This document shows positions 16,359-24,201 of a stretch of 64,000 nt of DNA, piece by piece. Origin of the DNA: Thiocystis violascens DSM 198 (lineage in GTDB: Bacteria; Pseudomonadota; Gammaproteobacteria; Chromatiales; Chromatiaceae). The notes beneath the pieces are model-generated. The model was given only the letters and a program-made list of their open reading frames with translations, was not told where the DNA came from and ran no database searches. How positions within the stretch are numbered: position 1 is the first letter of the stretch; each line of letters starts with the position of its first letter. The stretch spans positions 1,955,478 through 2,019,477 of the forward strand of contig NC_018012.1 of NCBI RefSeq assembly GCF_000227745.2, in the 5' to 3' direction. A program made the translations under genes and the position numbers.

Positions 16359-18095
16359 TACCCCGAATTTTTCATAAAAACGGGCGATTCTCGTTTAACT
16401 AATTGATAAAATTGGTGTTCCGCCAAGAACGCTTCGGAGAAGCTAAACGAGGTCGCCCATGTCCAAGTCTACTCAAGAAATGCTGCGATTTCCTCCCGTC
16501 GACGGCTTGAGCGTCCGCGCTGACTTTGACGGCGGGGCGATGTCGTCTGACGTCGGCCCCTTGATTCTGCGCGGCCTCGACCAGCAGATCGGTCTGACCG
16601 AGCGCCTCGCCCAGGCCATCGATGATCAGCGCCATGCGTCCTACATCACCCATCCCCTGCGCGACCTGCTCGCCCAGCGGATATTTCAGATCGGCTGCGG
16701 CGATGAAGATGGCAACGACGCCAATGCGCTACGTCGCGATCCGCTGTTCAAGCTCGGCGTGGAGCGCCGCCCCCTGGATGAGGCGATGAACCTGGCCAGT
16801 GGGCCGACGTTCTCGCGCCTGGAGAATGCCGTCTCGACCAAGGACATCTACCGGATGGCACAAGCCTTCGTCGATCCGTTCATCGCCAGCTACCCCGAGG
16901 CACCCGAGGTGATCGTGATCGATCTGGACCATTCCGAGGATCCAACCCACGGCCAGCAGGAATTCAGCTTCTACAACCAGTATTACCAGAGCCACTGCTA
17001 CCTGCCGCTGTTTCTCTTCGAGGGACTCTCGGGGAAATTCATCACCGCCGCCTTGCGTCCCGACAAGCGCCCAACGGGTGCGGAAAATGCTATGATCCTC
17101 AAACGGGTGATGCAGCGCTTACGCGCCGCCTGGCCAGAGACCCACCTCGTGCTGCGCGGCGATGCCCATTTCGCCAATCCGGAACTGCTGGCGCTTGCGC
17201 TGGCCGACGGGCACACCGATTTTATCTTCGGCCTCGCCGGCAACCGCGTGCTCTCGCCGCTGGCCAAGCCGTTTCTCGACGCCAACCGCCGACGCCACGC
17301 CGTGCGCGAGGCCAATGCCCGCCGCCTCCATCAACCGCTGCCGAACCGTACCCGCTCCTACCACGAGATGGAGTACGCAGCCGGGACTTGGCCGCAGGCG
17401 TTTCGCGTCATCCTCAAGGCGGAAGTCATGGCCGTCGACGACAAGCCGCGCTTCGTGGTGACCTCCTTGGACCTGCCCTCTCCCGAGTGTCTCTACCGCG
17501 ATCTCTACCGCGCCCGCGGTCAGGACGAAAATTTCATCAAGATGCTCAAGAATGACCTGGCCAGCGATCGCACCTCCGACCATCGCTTTCTGGCCAACCA
17601 CCTGCGGTTGTTCTTCGCCTGCGGGGCCTACGTCCTCCACCATGCGCTGCGCACCAGCGTCCTGGCGAACACCGAACTGGCCCAGGCGCAACCGGCCACC
17701 GTGATCCTGAAGCTGTTCAAGATCGCCGTGTGCGTGCTGCAGTACAAGGATCGCGTCAAGTTGCAACTGCCCTCCAACTGTCCGGTTAAAGCCCTGCTGC
17801 ATCGCCTGACCGAGATCCTGTTCCTGACCCCTCTGCCGGATTCGGTCACCACCTGACCCCTTCGCTCAACCGCCGGCCTTGACCATCCAGCCCGTTCGAG
17901 CAGGATCGCTCGCGCCTGTCAGATGGCCACGCCACTCTTCCGGTACGCTCGGGCGGGCCGATTCCGACCGTCAAGGGTCAAATCCTCACGTGTCGCACGC
18001 GTCGGCAACCCCTCCTACCGGCTGCATCGCCCTTGAACCCAACCATGATCGTCGGTTTCTGGGCCTGCCCACAGGTCTATGAAACATCCGGGCTA
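16359..18095 (+). mobile_element. IS1380-family insertion sequence, complete
   Basis: About 1,737 bp bounded by imperfect inverted repeats: left TACCCCGAATTTTTCATAAA (16359-16378) and right 18076-18095, whose complement reads TAGCCCGGATGTTTCATAGA (16 of 20 identical). It carries one intact transposase gene. A hairpin-forming pair (GGGCGA..CTCGTTTA / TAAACGAG.TCGCCC) lies just before the gene. I saw no clear target duplication; the right end is obscured by a MITE inserted at the boundary. Confidence 0.85.
16459..17856 (+). CDS. IS1380-family transposase
   Basis: A 465-aa full-length transposase. Family landmarks: N-terminal LSVRADFDGGAMSSDVGPL, IFQIGCGDEDGNDANALR, the first catalytic Asp in VIVIDLDHSEDPTHG (near residue 155), the second in LVLRGDAHFANPELL (near 235), and the C-terminal Glu region GQDENFIKMLKNDLASDRTS. 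No frameshift or internal stop is present, so the element may be active. Confidence 0.93.
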   Translation: MSKSTQEMLRFPPVDGLSVRADFDGGAMSSDVGPLILRGLDQQIGLTERLAQAIDDQRHASYITHPLRDLLAQRIFQIGCGDEDGNDANALRRDPLFKLGVERRPLDEAMNLASGPTFSRLENAVSTKDIYRMAQAFVDPFIASYPEAPEVIVIDLDHSEDPTHGQQEFSFYNQYYQSHCYLPLFLFEGLSGKFITAALRPDKRPTGAENAMILKRVMQRLRAAWPETHLVLRGDAHFANPELLALALADGHTDFIFGLAGNRVLSPLAKPFLDANRRRHAVREANARRLHQPLPNRTRSYHEMEYAAGTWPQAFRVILKAEVMAVDDKPRFVVTSLDLPSPECLYRDLYRARGQDENFIKMLKNDLASDRTSDHRFLANHLRLFFACGAYVLHHALRTSVLANTELAQAQPATVILKLFKIAVCVLQYKDRVKLQLPSNCPVKALLHRLTEILFLTPLPDSVTT

Positions 18096-18243
18096 CATCA
18101 GGTAGTGCCCCAATCGATAGGATTGCGTGAGAGCGGCTTTAGCCGCGATGAGCGCCGACGCGAGATCGTTCGCGGCAGTAAGCCGCTCCCACAGTTGTGC
18201 GTGTTTGTCGTCATCCTACGAATCGAGGCACTACCCTACATCA
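18093..18243. mobile_element. 135-bp MITE with 8-bp target duplication, inserted at the IS1380 right end
   Basis: The core element is 18101-18235. Its ends are inverted repeats of about 23 bp starting GGTAGTGCC and ending GGCACTACC (left GGTAGTGCCCCAATCGATAG, right complement GGTAGTGCCTCGATTCGTAG). It is flanked by an exact 8-bp direct repeat, CTACATCA, at 18093-18100 and 18236-18243. Inside are two facing palindromes with GAGCGGCTT..GCCGCGA. It has no coding capacity, so it must be moved in trans by a transposase not identified here. Confidence 0.8.
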
Positions 18244-18287
18244 GGCAAGACTCAGGGTGCGGTGCCGAGACCTTGATCTGCCGGTTC

Positions 18288-19275
18288 CTACTCCATCATG
18301 TCATTGATGACATTCTTGAACCAGCTATGGGCATAGCTCACCTCTCGCCGGCGGATCTCCGGACTCGCATTCGCGGGCGAGACGCCGCCGGAACCGGGGA
18401 TCGACTCGATGGTGTTGGTCTCACCGTTCAGACGGTAGACCGCGGCCACGGAGATGCCGAAGTCTTCGCCGACGACGCTGTAGCAGGTGTTGACGAAGGT
18501 TGGGTCATCCGGTTCCTTGCCTTGAAAACCGGCGACGATGGCGGCGGCGGCGACCTTGGCCTGAGAGTTGGCCGCGTAGGCGGATTTCGGCATGGTGGCG
18601 GCGCTGGAGGCGTCGCCGAGCACATAGATGCCTTTGTGGCGGCTGGACTCGAAGGTGCGTTTGTCCACCGGGCACCAGTCGCCGTCCACCAGATCGGCGG
18701 CAAAGGCGATGGCGCCCGCTTTCTGTGGCGGGATGATGTTGACCACGTCGCCCTGAAATTCCTCGACCAATCCGGTCAGTGTGCGGGTACTCGGATCCAG
18801 CGCTTCCACCGCGCCACCTCCCGCCGCGCCGACCCACTGGATCAGGCTGTTGTCGGTGCCGTAGCCATAGAGTTTGGTCCAGCCCTCGATGTAAAGGGCT
18901 TGCTTGGAGAAGGCGTCCTTCGCATCGAGGATGGTGATTTTGGCCCTCGGCTTGTGGTGCTTGCAGTAGTGGGCGATCTGCGAGGCGCGCTCATAGGGGC
19001 CGGGTGGACATTTGAAGGGATCGGCTGGGGCGACGATGATCACATGCCCGCCTTCGGGCATGGACTCGATCTGGTTGCGCAGCAGTTGGGTCTGCGGTCC
19101 GGCGTTCCAGGCATGGGGAATCGCTTCGTTCGCGACCTGCTCGTCGTAACCCTCGATGGCCCCCCACTTGAAGCCGATGCCGGGAGAGACGACGCAGGCG
19201 TCGTAGTCGAAGGCGCGGCCTCCAGCGGTCTGGACCTGCCTGCTCTGCGGGTCGATGCCGACGACCGTATCCTGA
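18288..19275. repeat. 988-bp long direct repeat, copy 2 (inside intact fccB)
   Basis: The source-like copy of the repeat seen at 12932-13919. Both copies have the same orientation, so recombination between them would delete the 5.36-kb segment with the PEP-CTERM gene and the IS1380 element. Confidence 0.9.
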
Positions 19276-19583
19276 AGTACCTCGATGCCATGGCGACGCA
19301 GACCGTCGTAACCGAAGGTCAGCGACTGGAGCGTCCGTTCGCCGCTCAGCACCTCGTTGCTCATGAAGCAGGAGGTGTAGGCCGGCTTGGACTCGATCAG
19401 GGTCACGGCGATGCTCGGGTCGAGCTTGCGCAGGTATTTGGCCGCGGTGCAGCCGCCCACGCCGCCACCCACCACGACCACGCGGCGCGCCGCCCCCAAT
19501 ACCAAGGACGGAAAGCCTAGTGTCCCCAGCGCGGCGGCCGCGCCGACGGCACGGATGAAGGTTCTGCGTTTCAGGTTTGTCAC
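18288..19583 (-). CDS. fccB: Flavocytochrome c sulfide dehydrogenase, flavoprotein subunit
   Basis: A 431-aa protein. A Tat signal (KRRTFIRAVGAAAALGTLGF) leads to a FAD-binding fold with RRVVVVGGGVGGCTAAKYL (residues about 32-50). The redox cysteines of the family are visible (SCFMSNEVLSGE region and FKCPPGPYER), and GIYVLGDASSAATMPKS is the C-terminal FAD contact. FccB oxidises sulfide in the periplasm and passes electrons to the heme subunit FccA. fccA ends 25 bp upstream on the same strand, so the order is fccA-fccB. Length and motifs are normal. Confidence 0.95.
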   Translation of the reverse strand: MTNLKRRTFIRAVGAAAALGTLGFPSLVLGAARRVVVVGGGVGGCTAAKYLRKLDPSIAVTLIESKPAYTSCFMSNEVLSGERTLQSLTFGYDGLRRHGIEVLQDTVVGIDPQSRQVQTAGGRAFDYDACVVSPGIGFKWGAIEGYDEQVANEAIPHAWNAGPQTQLLRNQIESMPEGGHVIIVAPADPFKCPPGPYERASQIAHYCKHHKPRAKITILDAKDAFSKQALYIEGWTKLYGYGTDNSLIQWVGAAGGGAVEALDPSTRTLTGLVEEFQGDVVNIIPPQKAGAIAFAADLVDGDWCPVDKRTFESSRHKGIYVLGDASSAATMPKSAYAANSQAKVAAAAIVAGFQGKEPDDPTFVNTCYSVVGEDFGISVAAVYRLNGETNTIESIPGSGGVSPANASPEIRRREVSYAHSWFKNVINDMME

Positions 19584-19607
19584 GATGCTCTGTTCTCCGT
19601 CGCCGCG

Positions 19608-20195
19608 CTACTGTTGGCTGCCGTAGTAGTTGACCAGGGCGGGGATGGCCGTGTCCCCCGCCGCCTCGATCGCGGCGTCGACCTTGCGCTTCATCTTGCG
19701 CGGCCATTTCCGTTTGCCACTGATGAAATCCTCCATGGAATAATGCAGATACGGCATCCATTGGCCGGCGAGGGTACCGGCATCGCCAGGTCGGCCGCCC
19801 TTCTCATGGCATTTTTCACAGTACTCGTCATGCAGCCGGGCGCCCTGCTCGGCCAGGGCCGGATCGTAGGGCTGCGGAAACAGACGCAGGCGCTGACTGG
19901 CGAAGAACCAGGCCATCTCCTTGATCTGCTCGTCGCTGTAGCCCTTGGCGATGCGGTTCATGATACTGGCGTTGCGCTCGTCCTGGCGATACGCCTGCAT
20001 GGCGTCCACGAAGACCTCGGGGTCCATGCCCGCGATGGCGGGCATCGAGGGTCCAACACTGGAGCCATCGGTCCCGTGGCAACCGGCGCAGGTGAAGGAC
20101 ATGGCCTGGCCGGATGGTCCCGCCGAGACAGCCGCCGGCAGCGCCAGGGCCAGCACGGCGAGAAGGAGATGGCTAACGCCCTTGTCGCGCTTCAT
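19608..20195 (-). CDS. fccA: Flavocytochrome c sulfide dehydrogenase, diheme cytochrome c subunit
   Basis: A secreted c-type cytochrome of 195 aa with a Sec signal (LLLAVLALALPAAVSA) and two heme sites, CAGCH (near residue 36) and CEKCH (near 131), the size and spacing of the diheme FccA of Chromatiaceae. It takes electrons from FccB and feeds the photosynthetic or respiratory chain. The ATG at 20195 is chosen because a perfect GGAGG lies 8 bp upstream; an in-frame TTG precedes it. A stable hairpin (20218-20233) lies directly before the ribosome binding site. Confidence 0.93.
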   Translation of the reverse strand: MKRDKGVSHLLLAVLALALPAAVSAGPSGQAMSFTCAGCHGTDGSSVGPSMPAIAGMDPEVFVDAMQAYRQDERNASIMNRIAKGYSDEQIKEMAWFFASQRLRLFPQPYDPALAEQGARLHDEYCEKCHEKGGRPGDAGTLAGQWMPYLHYSMEDFISGKRKWPRKMKRKVDAAIEAAGDTAIPALVNYYGSQQ

Positions 20196-20212
20196 CAAAA
20201 TTTCCTCCGGTT

Positions 20213-20495
20213 GAAACCCGCCCTTCAGGGCGGTTCAAAATCGAGCCTGCTTTCGCCGTTTTGAGTAGAATTGCCATGTCGTAAGACCTACCGCTGGGCG
20301 AGCGGGATGTGACGTCTGTGGAGAGGATGTGAGACCTGGGGGAGCATGGCGTCGGCTCGCAGCCGTAAAGCTCCCCACTGCGGGAGCTTTGCGGCGAAAA
20401 CCAAGCCATTTCCCCTGGGCAATCTTCAGCGAAACAGAAACCTCCGACCGTGAGGTCGAGAATCTCCGGGTCTTCAGCCCGGAGAGTCGTCAAGT
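20213..20495. repeat. Possible non-autonomous IS200/IS605-like palindromic element between the heme genes
   Basis: The 310-bp gap between fccA and the upstream cytochrome gene has no ORF. Its ends carry compact hairpins: CCGCCCT-TC-AGGGCGG at 20218-20233 and TCTCCGGG / CCCGGAGA at 20463-20485, followed by GTCGTCAAG. Such short subterminal palindromes and no inverted ends are typical of IS200/IS605-type elements and their deletion derivatives. This is pattern-based inference only. Confidence 0.35.
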
Positions 20496-20508
20496 TCTCC
20501 ATCCCCCG

Positions 20509-22488
20509 TCAGCTCGGTAAGGTGATCAGGCCGAACAGCACCAGCGTCAGCAGGGTCAGGCCGGTCATGATCAGCACGGTGGTGATGAACGAGGCTGCCA
20601 GCGAGACACGCCGCGACGGACGCTGGACCAGATGCTTCTCCAACTCGCCGGTCTCCACCAGCCGCTCGTATTCGAGACGGTGGTCGTGCTTGAACTCGTC
20701 GATGGGGATCACGCCGGTGAAGATCGCCGTGCTCATCGGGAAGCGCTCGGGCCGGAAGTGCACGTTGAAGAAGTGCACCGAGTTCAGGAAGATCGCCGCC
20801 AGCAGCGCCTCCTCGGCATGCACCAGGTTGGCGATATTGAAGGTCCAGCCCGGCAGGATGAGCGAGGTCTTGTCCGGCATGAAAAGAATGAGACCGGAGG
20901 CGCCGATCACCGTGGCACCCCAGAAGGGCGCCCAATAGTCGAACTTCTGCCAGTAAGTCCAGTGACTGAACTGTGGGCGCGGACCGAGGCCGAGGAACCA
21001 CTTGAACATGTCCCTCAGATCCCGCAGATCCTTCATGTTCGGGACCAGGGAGGTGCTGCCAAACCACTCGAAGGTCTTGCGCTGGCGCCAGATGTTGCCG
21101 GTCGCGATCGCTAGATGGGCGAAAAAGATGCCGAGCCAGACGATGGCCGCGGTGCGGTGGATGATGCCCTCCATCCGGATGCCGCCGAGGAATTCCACGA
21201 CCGCCTTGGCCCAGGCGGTATGCGAGAACAGCAGGGTCGTCCCGGTCAGGATCAGGGTCATGGTGGCGATGGCGAACAGGAAGTGGATCCAGCGCCAGAC
21301 CACGGGGAAGCGGCGGAAGTAGACCAGGTCGGGCTGGCTTAAGTCTTCGACGAAGCCCTTGCCCTGGATGCGGTCCATCACTTCGCGGTAGAGCCACAGG
21401 ATCACGTGGATCCAGAAGAAGCCCATGACGGAGAGGACCAGGATCTCCATGAAGACCCTGAAGCCCCAAAGACCCGGATAGTGCTCCCGGTCGTGGGCGT
21501 CGCCGTGGGGCCAGAAGCTCAGGAAGTTGTCATTGGCATCCTTGTGGCAGTTCCGGCAGTTCTCCAAACGATTGTCGGCGTGGATCTCCGAGGTCGGGTC
21601 GTCCTCGCCCTTCACCGAATGCCCGCCATGACAGTCGTGACACTTGGCTGCATCGGTATAGCCGAGGCGGTGAACCTGACCGTGATAGGACTTGAAGTAG
21701 GTGCGCTGGGCCTCTTCGTGGCAGTCGCCGCAGTTCTTGGTGATCGCGAGCTTGGCCTTGTCCGTCTCCGGCGAGGCAATGTCGTGGGTGGTGTGACAGT
21801 CGGAGCACACCGCAGACTCGCTGTCTTTCTCTTCCAGCACCGCCTTGCCATGATCGGAGGCGCGATAGTCCTCCAGCTCCTTCTCGTGACAGCGGCCGCA
21901 GACCTCGGGGTTCTTCAGGCGCTTATCGGCGCGCTGGATACTGCCAAGCTCGCCGACGTTGTGGCCCTCGTGGCAGTCGTAGCAGGTGGCGTTGGTGCGG
22001 GACTGATCCAGCTTGCTGGGCTGGGCGTGGATCGACAGCATGTAGCTGCCGATCTGCTCGTTGACGACCTTGAGACGCTCGTGCTTTCCGTCCGGGTCGT
22101 TCTTGTGTTTTTCCCAGGTGTCCCGGTGACACTCGATGCAGCCGACGATGACCGCCGGCGCCTTGCGATGGGGGACGCGGTCGATGGTGACGTGGCAGCT
22201 TGTGCAGCTCTGATCGCCGTGAACGCTCGCCTCGATCTCCTTGCTGTGGACGAAGATCGTCACCGGCGTGCCGTCGTCGCGCACATCGGTCTGTTGCTTA
22301 TCGTCGCCGTGACAGGTCAGGCAGCGTTCATTGGGAATGATCCGCTTGCCGGTCTCCGGATCGAAATGGTCGATCATCAGTTCTTCGTCGGGCGCCGTCG
22401 CGGTGGCAACGGCGACGGGAACGATGCTCGTGAAGAGAAGCGCCGCCAAGAGGCTGACGAATCCTGTAATGGCGATGCGTCTTGGCAT
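20509..22488 (-). CDS. Nine-heme cytochrome c fused to a cytochrome b-type membrane domain
   Basis: A 659-aa protein. After a signal or anchor helix (residues about 5-30) come nine CXXCH heme sites (CLTCH, CTSCH, CIECH, CYDCH, CGRCH, CSDCH, CGDCH, CHDCH, CRNCH; about 56-315). The C-terminal half has about six membrane helices with His residues (WIHVILWLY, WIHFLFAIA, FFAHLAIATG, NSVHFFNVHF) like the formate dehydrogenase gamma/cytochrome b561-type quinol domains. It should connect periplasmic hemes with the quinone pool. The ATG at 22488 follows GGAGGAG. Being upstream of fccA-fccB on the same strand it may exchange electrons with FccAB; that link is inferred. Confidence 0.85.
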   Translation of the reverse strand: MPRRIAITGFVSLLAALLFTSIVPVAVATATAPDEELMIDHFDPETGKRIIPNERCLTCHGDDKQQTDVRDDGTPVTIFVHSKEIEASVHGDQSCTSCHVTIDRVPHRKAPAVIVGCIECHRDTWEKHKNDPDGKHERLKVVNEQIGSYMLSIHAQPSKLDQSRTNATCYDCHEGHNVGELGSIQRADKRLKNPEVCGRCHEKELEDYRASDHGKAVLEEKDSESAVCSDCHTTHDIASPETDKAKLAITKNCGDCHEEAQRTYFKSYHGQVHRLGYTDAAKCHDCHGGHSVKGEDDPTSEIHADNRLENCRNCHKDANDNFLSFWPHGDAHDREHYPGLWGFRVFMEILVLSVMGFFWIHVILWLYREVMDRIQGKGFVEDLSQPDLVYFRRFPVVWRWIHFLFAIATMTLILTGTTLLFSHTAWAKAVVEFLGGIRMEGIIHRTAAIVWLGIFFAHLAIATGNIWRQRKTFEWFGSTSLVPNMKDLRDLRDMFKWFLGLGPRPQFSHWTYWQKFDYWAPFWGATVIGASGLILFMPDKTSLILPGWTFNIANLVHAEEALLAAIFLNSVHFFNVHFRPERFPMSTAIFTGVIPIDEFKHDHRLEYERLVETGELEKHLVQRPSRRVSLAASFITTVLIMTGLTLLTLVLFGLITLPS

Positions 22489-22648
22489 CGTGGCTCCTCC
22501 GGTGTCCTCGGTCATCTGTGTATTTTTCTTAATTTGCCGATCAAGCCAGCGATGCGGATGGCGTCGTTTCGCGGCGTACTCTCGCCGAGATGTCCGGCGC
22601 GGCACGCCTGGAGCTGACAGCATTGGCGCTGCATTCTGCGCGATTGCC

Positions 22649-22662
22649 TTGAAAATGATCAA
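22649..22662 (-). promoter_or_regulatory. FNR-like box upstream of the nine-heme cytochrome gene
   Basis: TTGAAAATGATCAA matches the FNR consensus TTGAT-N4-ATCAA at 9 of 10 positions. It lies about 160 bp before the start codon, suggesting redox or oxygen control. Not tested. Confidence 0.45.
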
Positions 22663-22691
22663 TCGCATTGACTCGCCAGACCGCCGCTTTT

Positions 22692-22705
22692 CTGACCTAG
22701 ATCAA
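22692..22705 (-). promoter_or_regulatory. Second, weaker FNR-like box
   Basis: Reverse strand TTGATCTAGGTCAG matches the FNR consensus at 8 of 10 positions, about 43 bp further upstream than the first site. Its value is mainly as a pair with the other box. Confidence 0.3.
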
Positions 22706-22732
22706 CCGATCTCGAATTTCATACTTCCGTTT

Positions 22733-22908
22733 GGCACCGTGCTTGCCGATGACGGCGCGATCAACGTTGATGCGTCCGGATGCTGGAGGCCAATGCCCTG
22801 CAATGCGACGAAGCGACGCTGACCGGCGAGTCGGTGCCCGTGAACAAGCGCACCAGCCCGATCGAAGAAGATGAGTATCCGCGCCTTCAAGGGCACCGCG
22901 GCATGACG
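22733..22908 (+). pseudogene. Remnant of a P-type cation ATPase (actuator domain)
   Basis: Two frames give a collinear fragment: VLADDGAINVDASG and, after a 2-nt frameshift, LEANALQCDEATLTGESVPV, then a further shift to AFKGTAA. TGES is the dephosphorylation motif of the actuator domain of Ca2+-type P-ATPases. The rest of the gene is absent on both sides. It ends next to the palindromic repeat at 22922. Confidence 0.7.
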
Positions 22909-22921
22909 CTAGCGCGGTATT

Positions 22922-23007
22922 CCCGTAGGAGCCCGCTTGCGGGCGACGTGACCCGCCAAGATGTCTTCCGTGCGCCCGCCTGTCGCCCGCAAGCGGGCTC
23001 CTACGGG
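22922..23007. repeat. REPIN-like perfect inverted repeat
   Basis: Two 26-bp arms (22922-22947 and 22982-23007) are perfect reverse complements, each holding the inner palindrome GCCCGCTTGCGGGC, around a 34-nt loop. This is the paired-REP architecture. It lies behind the ABC permease gene (stop at 23038) and the P-ATPase relic. Confidence 0.85.
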
Positions 23008-23037
23008 TAGGATCTTTCACGGAAAGCGCCCAACCGC

Positions 23038-24201
23038 TCAATCCAACCGCTTCTTGAAGCGCCGCGCGGCGATGAGCAGCCCGACCACCATGAACCCAAG
23101 CAGCCAGAGGGTATCCCCGGTGACCTGGGTCAGACCGGCATCGCGCAGCATCACTGCGCGGATCGCGCGCATGAAGTGGGTCGCCGGCAGCATCTCGGAG
23201 AGATATTGGGCCGGTACCGGCATGCCCTCGTAAGGGAACATGAAGCCCGACAGCAGGATCGACGGCAACAGGATGAAGACGGTCATCTGCATCGCCTGCA
23301 GTTGATTGGTTGCGATGGTCGACAGCACCAGCCCGAGGGCGAGACTGGCGCCGATGAAGGCGAGCGTCGCGACCGCCAGCGCCAGGGGCGAGCCCTGCAG
23401 CGGCACGCCGAAGATCAGGTGGCCGAGCAACAGGATGATCGTGGTCTGCACCAGACCGATGCCGATGTAGGGCACGATCTTGCCGATCATCAGCTCCAGC
23501 GGGCGCACCGGCGTGTTGATCAGCATCTCCAGGTTGCCGCGTTCGCGCTCGCGCACGATCGCCGCCGAGGTGAACATCACCATGGTCATGGTCAGGATCA
23601 CGGCGACCAGGCCAGGCACGATGTTGATCGCGGTGCGCTGCTCGGGGTTGAAGAAGAGTGCCACGGCGAAGGTCGGCGTCGTGCGGTTGGCGGGGCGCCG
23701 CAACAGCTCGGTGAGCGGCATCGTGCCGAGACCCTTGATGGCGCCGGCGATCATGGTGTCCGAACCGTCGACGATCCACTGCGCCACCGGCCGGCTGGTC
23801 TGCTCGTCGGTCGCGGGCGGGGTCGCCAACCCGGCGCCGACGCTGCCGCTACGGGCGACGCGTTGACTGAGATCCGGCGGGATGATGAAGACGGCGCGCA
23901 CCCGACCCGTGACGATCGCGTCCTGCGCCGCGCTGATGTCGACCAGGCGCTCGGTGAAGCGCACCACCTGGGTCGCCTCGACCGCTTGCGTCAGCACCCG
24001 GCTGAGGCCGGTGTTGGCCTGATCCACCAGCGCGGCAGGGATCTGGCGCACATTGGTGTTGATCGCGTAGCCGAACAGCATCAACTGAATCAGCGGAATC
24101 ATGATGACCATGCCCAGGGTGGTGCGATCGCGCCGCAACTGGGTCAGCTCCTTGGACAGGATCGCGAGGATGCGCCGGGCCGATGGCAGCAGGGCGCTCA
24201 T
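23038..24201 (-). CDS. ABC-2 type exporter permease
   Basis: A 387-aa ABC-2 permease. One N-terminal helix (MVIMIPLIQLMLFGYAI) is followed by a large extracytoplasmic domain (about 45-180), then five helices, and the ERERGNLEMLINTPVRPLELMIGK motif typical of the YhhJ/YbhS/YbhR group. It overlaps the ATPase gene by 4 bp. The E. coli YbhFSR system has two permeases, whereas only one is present here, so it probably acts as a homodimer. Substrate unknown; likely toxic small molecules. Confidence 0.9.
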   Translation of the reverse strand: MSALLPSARRILAILSKELTQLRRDRTTLGMVIMIPLIQLMLFGYAINTNVRQIPAALVDQANTGLSRVLTQAVEATQVVRFTERLVDISAAQDAIVTGRVRAVFIIPPDLSQRVARSGSVGAGLATPPATDEQTSRPVAQWIVDGSDTMIAGAIKGLGTMPLTELLRRPANRTTPTFAVALFFNPEQRTAINIVPGLVAVILTMTMVMFTSAAIVRERERGNLEMLINTPVRPLELMIGKIVPYIGIGLVQTTIILLLGHLIFGVPLQGSPLALAVATLAFIGASLALGLVLSTIATNQLQAMQMTVFILLPSILLSGFMFPYEGMPVPAQYLSEMLPATHFMRAIRAVMLRDAGLTQVTGDTLWLLGFMVVGLLIAARRFKKRLD

